Shown piece after piece: positions 16,753 to 25,264 of a stretch of DNA of 64,000 nt (position 1 is its first letter; the number at the start of each line of letters is the position of its first letter). The notes under the pieces are model-generated. The model ran no database searches. It saw only the letters and a list, made by a program, of their open reading frames with translations, and was not told where the DNA came from. The position numbers and the translations under genes are program-made. The stretch is taken from assembly GCA_964346295.1 (NCBI GenBank), contig CAYFUG010000002.1, positions 1-64,000 on the forward strand. Reading direction: 5' to 3'. This stretch comes from CAYFUG01 sp964346295. GTDB lineage: Bacteria; Patescibacteriota; Minisyncoccia; Moranbacterales; DUUL01.

Positions 16753-17514
16753 CTAAGCTTTCGCCTTAATCGCGGGAGCCTTCCGCTTAGTCTCTAAAAT
16801 CTTTTTCAAAAATACTCCGCAAATATACCGCAAAGAAGACAAGGCGTCATCATTAGCTGGGATGGGAAACTCCACTAACTCTGGATTACTATTAGAGTCC
16901 ACTAAGCCAATCACCGGAATTCCCATCTTCTGAGATTCTTTAACTGCCAGTTTATCTTTATTGATGTCTAAAACAATTACCAATCCCGGGAGCTCCTTAA
17001 GATTAATCAGGCCGCCCATTTTTTCTTCGATTCGCTCCAACTCCTTGGATAACTTAGTTCGCTCTAGCTTAGTTAAACCAGAAAGACGCCCTTTTTTAAG
17101 GGTTTCTTGGCTATCCAAATAGTATTTAATCCTTTTCTTGATAACCGGAAAATTGGTTAAGGTTCCTCCTATCCAACGCTCATTGACATAAGTAATATCA
17201 GCTTTTTCCGCCACTGCTTGCACCAAATCCTTAGCTTGTCGCTTAGTTCCGACCAAAGTAATAGGCTGGCCTTTTTCTATTACTCTCGCTACTTCTCCTA
17301 AAGCCTTCTGAAAAAGCTTCAGGGATTTCTCTAGGTCAATGATATGCACACCATTACGCATCCCAAAGATATAAGAATTCATCTTGGGATTCCAGCGAGA
17401 TTTTTTATGGCCAAAATGCATTCCGGCTTTCAGCATCGCTTCTAGCGATAGATCGTACTTGTTTTCTTCAGCTTCTGCCGGAGAAGAAGCTGCAACTGCT
17501 TGTTTTTCAGTCAT
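16753..17514 (-). CDS. rpsB: 30S ribosomal protein S2
   Basis: 253 residues with full S2 signature: AMLKAGMHFGHKKSRWNPKM, YIFGMRNGVHIIDLEKS, ITYVNERWIGGTLTNF, LPGLVIVLDINKDKLAVKES, GIPVIGLVDSNSNPELVEFP and IPANDDALSSLRYI. The leader is unusual: within 530 nt upstream lie two copies of a 230-bp direct repeat. Confidence 0.97.
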   Translation of the reverse strand: MTEKQAVAASSPAEAEENKYDLSLEAMLKAGMHFGHKKSRWNPKMNSYIFGMRNGVHIIDLEKSLKLFQKALGEVARVIEKGQPITLVGTKRQAKDLVQAVAEKADITYVNERWIGGTLTNFPVIKKRIKYYLDSQETLKKGRLSGLTKLERTKLSKELERIEEKMGGLINLKELPGLVIVLDINKDKLAVKESQKMGIPVIGLVDSNSNPELVEFPIPANDDALSSLRYICGVFLKKILETKRKAPAIKAKA

Positions 17515-17541
17515 AGTTTAGGTTTCCTTATAAATTATTAG

Positions 17542-17771
17542 GAAACTGCCTAAGGACTATTCTTCTTTGATGAAAGCTCTCTAATTTCGTGCCTCACTTT
17601 GGAAGGTAAGATCAGAAGGCAAGAAAGGACTTTTAGTTTAATCTACTGGTAGTAGTTAGTCTAAGTTACCGGCAAGAACTCTGAACGAGAAAACTCTGAA
17701 AAAGAATCCTTGAATTTTTCCTCTCCAGAGCGAAATGGGCACCCGAAATTTAAGGTTTTCAGGGGAAAATA
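17542..17771. repeat. 230-bp direct repeat, copy 1 (rpsB-proximal)
   Basis: Matches 18040-18269 over 230 positions with three substitutions seen by eye (near 17565, 17748 and 17762). It contains an imperfect inverted repeat at 17633-17664 (TTAGTTTAATCTAC ... GTAGTTAGTCTAA). It starts 27 nt upstream of the rpsB ATG, so it forms most of the rpsB leader or promoter region. No ORF. Confidence 0.95.
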
Positions 17772-18039
17772 TAGCTTTTTAGACAGTTTCTCAGCCTCTA
17801 TTCGGCTTTTAATCCAGCTCTAAACCAAAACCCAACTTGGCCCTGGCAAGGAAAGCTAGCCACCGAATATGTGATATAGGAAAATTCTAGCTAACTGATG
17901 GTTTTTGTCAATGCTAAAGTTCCATTCTTCGTCAACACCCTCTAAGTCTTCCAACTACTCTTCTCGTGGATACTCAAAAAATCAGACTTATCAAGGATAA
18001 TTCGTAAGGTCGACAGTGGGTCCCTAGCGATCCCCCCGA
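17772..18039. other. spacer between the two 230-bp repeats
   Basis: 268 nt without an ORF. It contains a GCTAG...CTAGC inverted repeat (around 17858-17900) and a GC-richer segment near 18009-18038. I searched for tmRNA, RNase P and tRNA hallmarks here and found none convincing. Confidence 0.4.
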
Positions 18040-18269
18040 GAAACTGCCTAAGGACTATTCTTCGTTGATGAAAGCTCTCTAATTTCGTGCCTCACTTTGG
18101 AAGGTAAGATCAGAAGGCAAGAAAGGACTTTTAGTTTAATCTACTGGTAGTAGTTAGTCTAAGTTACCGGCAAGAACTCTGAACGAGAAAACTCTGAAAA
18201 AGAATCCTTGAATTTTTCCTCTCCAGAGCGAAATGGGCAACCGAAATTTAAGGTTTTCAGCGGAAAATA
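18040..18269. repeat. 230-bp direct repeat, copy 2 (DUF4012-proximal)
   Basis: Second copy of the repeat at 17542-17771, offset exactly 498 bp, same orientation. It ends 8 nt before the DUF4012 stop codon. Repeat unit plus spacer equals 498 bp, so the structure fits a tandem duplication in which one spacer copy was lost, or insertion of the same element twice. Confidence 0.95.
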
Positions 18270-18276
18270 CACTCGA

Positions 18277-19716
18277 CTAAGGACTAATTACTATGTCCCC
18301 CCTGGATTTAATCTGATAGGTTTTGCTCTCTCCCTTTTCGCCAATAATTTCCACTTCTCCCTCTAGCTGATCAATTCCCGACTGTTTTTGAATCTGAAGG
18401 AGATAATCTTCAAAATTAACTTTCCAGGGCAATTGGTAGTCAAAACTAATTTTCTGAGACTTTCCTAGAGGAACTGCCAACCGAGTAGCAAAATACTTTC
18501 TTCCTAATTCTTCTCCTATTTCAACTTGCTCTGGAGCACTAGAATCCAACAACTGAGAGCCAGGAGGTAAATAAATTTTTAAGTAAGTATGGTAGTCAGA
18601 AGTAAATTCATCTCGTAAGCGCCCATGATGCCAATAAAAAACTGACAACTGAGTCTGGGCAGGTTCCTGAGATAAGTCTATCTGGTACTGAAAAGAAATT
18701 TCTACTAATCGGTCGTTGTCAAATGGGTCTAAGTTGGTATTAGTCACCAGTAGATAATCCTCCCTCTCTTCTAGTTGACTCAAGGGCGCTGCCCATCCGA
18801 CTGTCTTGATTCGAGCCTGGAGATTAGAATCCACAAAGTACACTCTTAGGTCCTTAGTTTTAATTTCCTGAGTTAATTGCTCCAAAACTTGGGATTTCTT
18901 TTCCCATCCAGCCTGAGAAAACTTTCCCCAAATAGCCCTCCAAATAGCCTCTTCTAAATTGAAGTATTCTTTTTCGGGAATTCTACTCTCCCCTGGCTGA
19001 AGAAGTTGATACTTCACTTGATTATTACTGCGAATGCTCTGAAGAACATTCTGATGGCTTATCTCTCCTCTCCAGCCAACTACTTCTACTGATCCTAAAA
19101 TCTTCAAAAGAGGCTTCAAGGATTGCCTAGAAATAGCCACCAATGCCTCCGGAAGAGCCTCCCTCTTTTTCCTTTCGTTAAAAGAAGAGTTAAAAACCTC
19201 TAATCCCAACTGGGCGCTTTGGGGGAAATCGGGCCACCAGTTGCTATTAGCCACTTGCCAACTTTCCTGATTGCGAGGGGATATTTGACTTAAAATGTCC
19301 GGAAAGTTTTCTTTCTTATTGGAGTTTGCGCTTAGATCGAAAAAGTGGGCATCAAAAAATTCCACTTGAGAAACTTTTTCGCCCTGAAAACTTACTAGGG
19401 CAATAGTTTCAATCTGACCTCCTCCCGGTCTCAAACGATCAGTGTTTTGAAAAACAATCAGCAGACTTTTCTCTTCTCCTTTTTTTAAAAAATCAGCAGC
19501 TACCCCTAGAAACACTTTTAATTGACCTTTAGTTTCCTCTTCCAGAGAAGACCAGTTTACCAAGGGATGAAGATACCTCAAGAAACTAGTTGCTCCTTGT
19601 CTTTGAAATTTCCAGTACCCCCCCCAGCTCAATAAAAAAACTCCGGCTACCGCCCAGAACAGCACCCAGAACTTCCAACTTTTATAACTTTTTTTAGGAG
19701 AGAAAGATAGTCGCAT
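18277..19716 (-). CDS. DUF4012-domain membrane-anchored protein
   Basis: 479 residues. One membrane segment (about 17-34), then an extracytoplasmic DUF4012 domain marked by SLLIVFQNTDRLRPGGGQIE, a variant of the usual LL-QN--ElRPtGGFi motif. DUF4012 proteins are widespread in Actinobacteria and Patescibacteria, often next to surface-polysaccharide genes, and belong to the wider LCP-related neighbourhood. Here an O-antigen-ligase-like protein is encoded 465 nt upstream on the same strand, which supports an envelope polysaccharide role. The catalytic function is not established. Confidence 0.82.
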   Translation of the reverse strand: MRLSFSPKKSYKSWKFWVLFWAVAGVFLLSWGGYWKFQRQGATSFLRYLHPLVNWSSLEEETKGQLKVFLGVAADFLKKGEEKSLLIVFQNTDRLRPGGGQIETIALVSFQGEKVSQVEFFDAHFFDLSANSNKKENFPDILSQISPRNQESWQVANSNWWPDFPQSAQLGLEVFNSSFNERKKREALPEALVAISRQSLKPLLKILGSVEVVGWRGEISHQNVLQSIRSNNQVKYQLLQPGESRIPEKEYFNLEEAIWRAIWGKFSQAGWEKKSQVLEQLTQEIKTKDLRVYFVDSNLQARIKTVGWAAPLSQLEEREDYLLVTNTNLDPFDNDRLVEISFQYQIDLSQEPAQTQLSVFYWHHGRLRDEFTSDYHTYLKIYLPPGSQLLDSSAPEQVEIGEELGRKYFATRLAVPLGKSQKISFDYQLPWKVNFEDYLLQIQKQSGIDQLEGEVEIIGEKGESKTYQIKSRGDIVISP

Positions 19717-19742
19717 TCAGCTTTGGTTTCTTTGGTTAGTAA

Positions 19743-20069
19743 TCAGGAAAAATCTGTATTTTTATTCTCATCCACCTGTTCCTGTTTTTTCCTAGAAAAA
19801 TCTTTTTGACATTTAATAGCTAGCTTTATACATTCCTCGGGGTCATACCCCAAGTCATCACACCATCTGATTGTAGAAAAAATTATATTTCCCAATTCCT
19901 TCTTGAGCTCTTCTTCGGTCTCAGCAGCTTCGCCCTGCTCGGAATCTCTTGTCCCCTTACAAATATCTCCAAAAACTTTTCCCATGGCAGAAACTATCTG
20001 AGGAAGACTCATTTTAAAATCTTGGCCCCAAATTTCTCTAGCTTTTCTAAGTAAAAAATTAATCTCCAT
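19743..20069 (-). CDS. MazG-like NTP pyrophosphohydrolase
   Basis: 108 residues. The helical core contains EEELKKELGNIIFSTIRWCD followed by DLGYDPEECIKLAIKC, close to the ExxE...ExxD pattern of all-alpha NTP pyrophosphatases (here ELGN rather than ELGD). Such enzymes cleave (d)NTPs to NMP and PPi. The Asn in place of the last acidic metal ligand may weaken activity. It sits between the DUF4012 and O-antigen-ligase-like genes. Confidence 0.65.
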   Translation of the reverse strand: MEINFLLRKAREIWGQDFKMSLPQIVSAMGKVFGDICKGTRDSEQGEAAETEEELKKELGNIIFSTIRWCDDLGYDPEECIKLAIKCQKDFSRKKQEQVDENKNTDFS

Positions 20070-20180
20070 TTTGAAATCTTTACTTCGTGATTAAAGCTTC
20101 TTAGAAAGCAAAACCCTGCCTTTTTAGCTTCTGTTAATTTAAATTGAAAATCCTTTCTAAATACAAAAATCTCCAAGCTG

Positions 20181-21995
20181 CTAATAATAAAGTTTGACCT
20201 GATCTCTTCCGGTCACCATCTGACCAGCCTTAAGGTTTAAAACTGCTCCATAAAATAACCAAAAGGCTAAAGCAGCTGGTCCAAACAAGAGCGCATTACT
20301 AGACAGTCCCAAAAGAGTGAACTCTGCAAATATCGCCAGGGCCATTACCAACCAAATTCTCTTTATTCCGTCCGATTTCCTATAGAGATCATAAATATCT
20401 TTAAAGTAACGAAATAGCATCAAAATCAAAATCACTAATCCAGAAATTCCTAGGGTATTCCAGATATAAAAATAGGAATTATAAATTTCCCCCGTAGAAC
20501 TCTGCCGCTTCTCTTTTTCAATTAACCACCCATTTCCTAAAATAGGATCGTTTTTAATTTCCTGGAAACCCGAAAGCCACTGCTGACCGCTATTCTCCCA
20601 GAGAAAAGAGGACTTTACCCCAGGAAAAACGACCGCTACCGCAATGATGGTAACAGCTGTAAGCACCACAATAAAATTATTTCGCAATAAAATACCCACC
20701 ATAAACATTCCCACTCCTAAAGTCACCAAGGCATAATAAGAAAAAGTGAGGGTAAGAGCTGTCATTTGCAAAACTAACAGCAAGAAAAATAGAAGTTTCA
20801 AGAAAAATTTTCTAAGTATTTCCTCTGAGGTGGGCGCCTCTTCTTCACCTAGTAATTGTTCCAACTCCCTTTCTGTCTCACTAGTAGAAGGAATGGTTTT
20901 CTTTTTTAAGTCACCCTTAATCTTTACTAGAGACTTCTGAAGCTCTTTGAATTTATTAGTCCAATAAAAGCGAGATGAGTATTTTTTTTTGTTCTGAGCA
21001 GAGTCTAGTAACTTAGATTTCAAATCAATCTTAATCTTGGGCTCTTCTTGCCCAAAATTAGCGGTAGCCTCCTTCTCTTCATGGTCAGGAAGAATTTTAG
21101 GATAAGTCTCCAAGGCAAAATTCTTTCCGTGCAATTCAGTTAGTTGCCCCGGGGTCTTTTCTAGCTCTCCCGGCGCCAAACCTAAAACTTCTGCAGAGGT
21201 AGCTGCCAGCTCCAAGGTAGTTTTACGCCTTCGATGTTTAACATTCAACAAAAACCCTAGCGTGACCGGAATGCTGATCAAGAGAAAAGGCGCTAAGGCG
21301 CTTTCTCCAATTTTAAACAGAGCTCCATCTCCAAAAAAACCGCTTACCTTATACTGAAAACTCCCAAAAATTAAGTGCTGAGCCTTCCCGCTAGTCACTC
21401 CGACTCCAGAAGAACTTTGCCAGCCCACCAAAAAGGCTCCTAGCCCTACCAAAGAATGGAGAACTCCCGCCACCAACAAAACTAGAAAGAAGCCTTCTAG
21501 GCGACGAAGAGTTTGAAAAAAGTATTGGAATACTACTAATAACATCCAAAACATCGCCAAGTAAAAAGCCAGTTGCCAAACCTGGGGACTAACCTCTCTC
21601 CCAGAAAAAGTTCCTAATCCTAAAACTCCTCCCGCACAAACTAAAAACAAAAAAAAGTATTTGGATAGATAATTTTTAGAAAGCTTAACGCTTTCTACGC
21701 TAATATTTACTAATCCTACTAGGGCCGTCACTATGAGAATAATCTCGTACATTACCAAGTCTCCTTCTAGGCCAATTCGAAGAGAAGAAAATAATAAAAT
21801 AGCAAAAAACAAGAAAAGCCATCCCCGATAAAAACTATTCTGAAAAATTGCCACCGCTACAAAGAGCATTAAAATTATTCCAGCCGCGGAAAGATCGAGA
21901 GTAATAACCAAAACTAAAACAAAGGCTGCCACTCCCATCACCAAAGATACATAAGAGTTGCGAAGGGTTTGCTTGATAAATTGAGTTAAATTCAT
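20181..21995 (-). CDS. O-antigen ligase/polymerase-like polytopic membrane protein
   Basis: 604 residues with about 10-12 hydrophobic segments in two blocks (about 15-245 and 395-595). They are separated by a charged cytoplasmic or surface loop at about 250-390. A segment near residue 490-510 (SGFQEIKNDPILGNGWLIEKE) resembles the large periplasmic loop of Wzy/WaaL-type proteins, where G-G/N-G near a conserved basic residue is typical. The role would be polymerising or ligating undecaprenyl-linked glycans. The central charged insertion is unusual for the family. Confidence 0.6.
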   Translation of the reverse strand: MNLTQFIKQTLRNSYVSLVMGVAAFVLVLVITLDLSAAGIILMLFVAVAIFQNSFYRGWLFLFFAILLFSSLRIGLEGDLVMYEIILIVTALVGLVNISVESVKLSKNYLSKYFFLFLVCAGGVLGLGTFSGREVSPQVWQLAFYLAMFWMLLVVFQYFFQTLRRLEGFFLVLLVAGVLHSLVGLGAFLVGWQSSSGVGVTSGKAQHLIFGSFQYKVSGFFGDGALFKIGESALAPFLLISIPVTLGFLLNVKHRRRKTTLELAATSAEVLGLAPGELEKTPGQLTELHGKNFALETYPKILPDHEEKEATANFGQEEPKIKIDLKSKLLDSAQNKKKYSSRFYWTNKFKELQKSLVKIKGDLKKKTIPSTSETERELEQLLGEEEAPTSEEILRKFFLKLLFFLLLVLQMTALTLTFSYYALVTLGVGMFMVGILLRNNFIVVLTAVTIIAVAVVFPGVKSSFLWENSGQQWLSGFQEIKNDPILGNGWLIEKEKRQSSTGEIYNSYFYIWNTLGISGLVILILMLFRYFKDIYDLYRKSDGIKRIWLVMALAIFAEFTLLGLSSNALLFGPAALAFWLFYGAVLNLKAGQMVTGRDQVKLYY

Positions 21996-22026
21996 ATTTA
22001 AAAATAGGTATCACAAAAAGGTGCTT

Positions 22027-22043
22027 TTGAAAAGTCTTTTCAA
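22027..22043. repeat. 17-bp inverted repeat in divergent promoter region
   Basis: TTGAAAAG-T-CTTTTCAA, a perfect 8-bp inverted repeat in the 165-nt region between the divergent O-antigen-ligase-like gene and the half-permease gene. It could be an operator; there is no U-tract immediately after it to make it a terminator. Confidence 0.4.
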
Positions 22044-22160
22044 GCCCCTTTAAGTATGCTTAGATAATACTAAATTAAAGCTGGATGCTTTTTGTATTTT
22101 ATACTAATTCACAATAAAAGACAAAAATAGTTGGCTTTGCCCACAAAATAATCACTGATT

Positions 22161-22574
22161 ATGAAAATTAGCAATGCTCTCCAGAAAGTTACTCTCTCTA
22201 TCTTTCAATCTTTGCCTTTGATAGTAGGAATTTTAGCCTTAGTAAACTTGATCAGCCTGGCCTTAGAAGATATTTACCCCCGAATTTTCACTGGCAATTT
22301 TTTGCTGGATCCTCTAATTGGCGCCCTGGCCGGCAGCGTCTCTTTTGGCATTCCCATCACTAGTTACATTGTGGGAGGAGAATTGATTAGACAAGGAGTG
22401 AGCCTCCTGGCCGTCACCGCTTTCATCATGGCCTGGACGACAGTCGGGCTAGCCATGTTACCCTTGGAAGCTACTTATTTGGGAAAAAAATTCGCCATCA
22501 AGAGAAACTTGCTCAATTTCGTCTTCTCCCTCTTAATAGCTATTTTGACTGTTTTGACCTTGCAGATATTCTAA
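22161..22574 (+). CDS. half-size permease, N-terminal half (DUF318/YraQ-like)
   Basis: 137 residues with four hydrophobic segments (about 14-35, 45-70, 80-100, 115-137) and the polar-glycine stretch LIGALAGSVSFGIPITSYIVGG, resembling half of the ArsP/YraQ (DUF318) permeases. The second half-gene follows at 22690. As in other split members, the two products probably pair in the inner membrane. The transported substrate is unknown. Confidence 0.65.
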   Translation: MKISNALQKVTLSIFQSLPLIVGILALVNLISLALEDIYPRIFTGNFLLDPLIGALAGSVSFGIPITSYIVGGELIRQGVSLLAVTAFIMAWTTVGLAMLPLEATYLGKKFAIKRNLLNFVFSLLIAILTVLTLQIF

Positions 22575-22654
22575 TTTTCCCCGCAAAGCTACTAATGGCA
22601 AACTGTAAGGACAGAACATTCCCTCAAATTTTTTCTTTATAAAAAAGCTCGCTT

Positions 22655-22689
22655 CTGGTTTCCCTCTTTATGAAAGGGGGTCAGGGAGA
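22655..22689. repeat. CCCCCTTT-type palindromic repeat, copy 1
   Basis: The stretch TCCCTCTTTATGAAAGGGGG followed by TCAGGGAGATTG is a diverged hairpin of the same family found inside tilS (45226-45262) and dus (32983-33013). It lies just before the second half-permease gene and supplies the purine run that could pass for its ribosome-binding site. Confidence 0.6.
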
Positions 22690-23244
22690 TTGAAAAATCA
22701 TAACCACACCATGAACAGCAAGACCAAAAAAGGGCCCTCGGAGAAAGGCCTCAACCGCTATCATCTTTTAGCCGGAGTAGCTTTAATTTACGGCCTAGTG
22801 GCTCTGGCCAATCGAGAACTTGCTCAAGCTGCCATTGTTTCTACCGGCCAAATGCTAGTAAAAATCCTGCCAATTTTATTAGTGGTGATTGTTTTGATGA
22901 CTGTTACTAATTGGATTTTCAGCTCAGACTTTGTCTCCCGGCATCTAGGACAAGAATCCGGCGCCAAAGGCTGGTTTTACGCTGCAATTGGAGGTATTAT
23001 TGTGGCCGGGCCACCCTACATTCTCTACCCGCTCTTGGGAGATTTGAAGCAAAAAGGCATGAAGGATTCCCTTTTAGCAATTTTCCTGTATAATCGCAAT
23101 GTTAAGATCCCCTTCTTCCCGGTTTTAGTTTACTATTTTGGCTGGCCCTTCGCCCTAGTGCTCTCAGCTTACATCATTCTCTTTTCCGTTTTGAGTGGAT
23201 TTTTATTTGAAGAGAAATCTAATAAATTGATCAAAAAGCAATGA
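22690..23244 (+). CDS. half-size permease, C-terminal half (DUF318/YraQ-like)
   Basis: 184 residues from TTG 22690, or 177 from ATG 22711; the ATG gives MNSKTKKGPSEKG and is as likely. Five hydrophobic segments follow, with IGGIIVAGPPYILYPLLGDL matching the G-PP--Y glycine-proline motif of DUF318 permeases. It probably forms a heteromer with the product of 22161. The next gene starts inside its stop (ATGA), so 22690-23636 is translationally coupled. Confidence 0.65.
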   Translation: MKNHNHTMNSKTKKGPSEKGLNRYHLLAGVALIYGLVALANRELAQAAIVSTGQMLVKILPILLVVIVLMTVTNWIFSSDFVSRHLGQESGAKGWFYAAIGGIIVAGPPYILYPLLGDLKQKGMKDSLLAIFLYNRNVKIPFFPVLVYYFGWPFALVLSAYIILFSVLSGFLFEEKSNKLIKKQ

Positions 23245-23636
23245 GAGAATACATCCTCGAAAACAAATTGGGAACTCCCCAGTACTGGCCCTACATTCCA
23301 ACTGCCACTCTAAAAGGCGTCGAAAATGAATCTGATTTTGGCCTTCAAGACAGCGAAGACAAAAGAGGTGAGGCCGTTCGATCCATGCACAATATAGCGG
23401 TACTGAGAGCTACCAGTAAGACTTCAGTTAAGTTTTATGTGGGATTTTTTAAAGAAGATTTTTCTCAATTCCTAAAACATGAGCTTACTACCGACCTAGA
23501 CTTTGGAATGCGAGTTGGTTCCAAAAATGTCACTTTTTTCGTTTTACCTGTAGACTGGGAAAGCGAAATCAAACTAGAACTGGTCGAAAAAACCACAGAA
23601 GATAGCCCGAAATATAAAGAATTAATTCTCTTGTAA
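23241..23636 (+). CDS. hypothetical protein coupled to the permease
   Basis: 131 residues, with its ATG overlapping the stop of the half-permease gene (ATGA). It is soluble and mixed alpha/beta; PQYWPYIPTATLKGVENE and VGSKNVTFFVLPVDW are its most distinctive stretches. No signal peptide or recognised motif. The 4-nt overlap suggests a function tied to the permease pair. Confidence 0.6.
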   Translation: MREYILENKLGTPQYWPYIPTATLKGVENESDFGLQDSEDKRGEAVRSMHNIAVLRATSKTSVKFYVGFFKEDFSQFLKHELTTDLDFGMRVGSKNVTFFVLPVDWESEIKLELVEKTTEDSPKYKELILL

Positions 23637-23668
23637 AAACACTCGACCAATTTCAGTCTCAGTCTAGG

Positions 23669-23815
23669 GCTTTCAAATTTGAGCAAAGCTCTAGGCGACG
23701 CCGAGACTTTGGCCGACCTGTCCCGTCTAGCTTTAGCGATGCGGGAGCCGTACTGATTGGTACGGTGAGGTCAAAACGCAGGCGGCAACAACGAGATTTG
23801 CCAAACTTGAAAATC
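23669..23815 (+). repeat. palindromic repeat family 1, copy A
   Basis: An intergenic repeat of about 145 bp with terminal inverted repeats (TTTCAAATTTGAG at 23671; CCAAACTTGAAA at the far end). Its core is CCGTACTGATTGGTACGGTG, then AAAACGCAGGC and CAACAACGAGATTT. It ends 3 nt before the methyltransferase ATG, so it supplies that gene's leader. A second small hairpin (TCCCG...CGGGA, about 23721-23745) is embedded. Other copies: 25009, 32415, 33526, 42323, 50053 and 55067. Confidence 0.8.
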
Positions 23816-23817
23816 CT

Positions 23818-24873
23818 ATGAAAACAACCTATTTTTCCACATTCATCTCCGGCGCCCAAGAAATAGTCCGACGCGCCCTTCAAAAAAGATCCCGGGTCAA
23901 AATCATTGACCTGCTGGACGGTTTAGTAGTGTACCAGACGGACTATAACGAGAAAGATTTGCGAGAAATTCGCTTTTTTAACAACACTTTTCGTCTCCTG
24001 GGCAGCTACCAAAATGTCCACGATTTTCTAGATCTAATCAAGGCCGTTACCAAGGACAAATCTCTCGGTGGAACTCTCAAAAATCTTTTTACAACCCCTA
24101 CCACCTATCGGCTATTCACCTCAGAGGAAAACCGCTCTATTAATCCGGGCTTGCCGGCCTTAGAAACTCTAGAGCAAAAAATCTCTCAAAATCGCTACCT
24201 AAAAACCGATTTTAAAAAATACCAACAAGAATTTTGGCTCATTTGGCGAAGAGGAAACCAGGGCTTTCTAGGCGCTCGTATTACTGGTAAAAAGCCTCTC
24301 GCCAAGCACCTCAAAGCTGGACAACTCCGCCCAGAACTGGCTCACTTAATTTGCCTAGCTTCTCGCCCTGGCCCCCAGGAGGTAATTTTGGATCCCTTTG
24401 CCGGCCAAGGAGGATTGCTAACGGAGCGCTTACGAGCTTTTCCTTTTAAAAAAGCTCTCGCCTTAGAAGAAGACGAGAAACTAGCTAATGACCTCAAGGG
24501 TAAAATTTTCCGCGCCTATCCCAAAGAAAAAGTCCAAGTCCGCCGAGAGAGCGCCCTGGAAATGGGATTTTTAGAAAATAACTCCATTGATAAGATCATC
24601 ACCGATCCGCCCTGGGGACATTTTAAAAAACTAGATCAACCAGAAGAATTTTACACCCAGATGCTCCAGGAATTTTACCGGGTGCTTAAGTCGAGAGGCC
24701 TGGCAGTAATTTTGATGGGCGAGAATTTTCAATTTGACCAGATACTCCAAAGCATGACAACTAAAGACAAAAATAATCAGGCAGATCCACTTCCCTCACC
24801 TTGGAAGATATCAGCCCAACATCACCTGTTAGTTTCTGGCCGAAAAGCTAATTTGTGGATTTTAAAAAAATAA
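23818..24873 (+). CDS. RNA/DNA methyltransferase, UPF0020-type
   Basis: 351 residues. The C-terminal half is a Rossmann SAM-dependent methyltransferase: motif I LDPFAGQGGLLTERL, a LALEEDEKLA acidic loop, motif IV TDPPWGHFKK, and a late LVSGRKANLWILK strand. TDPPWG/NPPYG motifs mark N-methylating enzymes of the UPF0020/Trm11-Trm14 group that make m2G in tRNA or rRNA. The N-terminal 150 residues probably bind RNA, but no clear THUMP domain was identified. The start is directly abutted by repeat copy A. Confidence 0.75.
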   Translation: MKTTYFSTFISGAQEIVRRALQKRSRVKIIDLLDGLVVYQTDYNEKDLREIRFFNNTFRLLGSYQNVHDFLDLIKAVTKDKSLGGTLKNLFTTPTTYRLFTSEENRSINPGLPALETLEQKISQNRYLKTDFKKYQQEFWLIWRRGNQGFLGARITGKKPLAKHLKAGQLRPELAHLICLASRPGPQEVILDPFAGQGGLLTERLRAFPFKKALALEEDEKLANDLKGKIFRAYPKEKVQVRRESALEMGFLENNSIDKIITDPPWGHFKKLDQPEEFYTQMLQEFYRVLKSRGLAVILMGENFQFDQILQSMTTKDKNNQADPLPSPWKISAQHHLLVSGRKANLWILKK

Positions 24874-24950
24874 ATTAACCCAAATAGAATCATAGCACTG
24901 CCACGAACCCGTTCTAGCAATCACAAAAAGTCCCCTTAAATTTGAATCAC

Positions 24951-24971
24951 CAAAAAAACGCCTCTCGGCGT
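24951..24971 (-). terminator. rho-independent terminator of the tRNA-like gene
   Basis: Minus strand: 5-bp stem ACGCC/GGCGT with a GAGA loop, followed at once by TTTTTTTG. It lies downstream of the tRNA-like gene and repeat copy D. Confidence 0.75.
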
Positions 24972-25008
24972 CTTCTCTCAGAAAACTAGAAATGACTAAC
25001 AGTCCAAG

Positions 25009-25128
25009 AACTTTCTCGTTTTAGGACATTTTTAGAGAAAAGTGAGGCTTTAGTTGAGAATTACTGAAGCGTACAGCGAGAGTAAAACGCAGCTTTTGAC
25101 AACGAAATTTTCAAAGTGAGAAAGTCTT
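25009..25128 (+). repeat. palindromic repeat family 1, copy D
   Basis: About 120 bp. The ends AACTTTCTCG and its complement GAGAAAGTCTT are inverted. The core ACTGAAGCGTACAGCGAGAG, AAAACGCAG and GACAACGAAATTTTCAAA matches the family. It lies between the methyltransferase gene and the tRNA-like gene, inside the latter's predicted transcript. Confidence 0.75.
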
Positions 25129-25139
25129 AGCAATACAGT

Positions 25140-25237
25140 GCAGACGAGAGGATTCGAACCTCTAACCTCCTTACTTTCTCTCGTTGACACTGCAACGAGA
25201 GAAAGTAAAGCGCTCAGCCTTTTTGAGCTTCGTCTGC
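25140..25237 (-). tRNA. tRNA-like gene with an 18-bp anticodon arm
   Basis: Minus strand, 98 nt. Acceptor GCAGACG pairs perfectly with CGTCTGC. D-arm GCTC/GAGC has a GG-containing loop, and the T-arm AGAGG-TTCGAAT-CCTCT is canonical, with a 5-nt variable loop. Between D-arm and variable loop there are 42 nt instead of 17. They form one hairpin of 18 bp (one G-U) closed by a 6-nt CAGTGT loop. No anticodon with a preceding U33 can be assigned, U8 is A, and CCA is not encoded. A TTGACA-type promoter lies just upstream and a terminator downstream. Options: tRNA with a small hairpin insertion or intron, a tRNA mimic, or a pseudo-tRNA. Confidence 0.55.
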
Positions 25238-25264
25238 CGCAATTTGATAATTTGCTTGTCTCCA

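Noticed and set aside
17515..18276. tmRNA, RNase P RNA or a tRNA in the 760-nt gap upstream of rpsB
   Set aside because: No T-arm, GAGGAAAGTCC-like or terminal tRNA-like pairing was found; only the duplicated 230-bp repeat is evident.
25139..25237. Selenocysteine tRNA or a long-variable-arm (Leu/Ser) tRNA
   Set aside because: The acceptor is 7 bp, the T-arm 5 bp and the variable loop 5 nt; the extra length lies in the anticodon arm, not in the variable arm.
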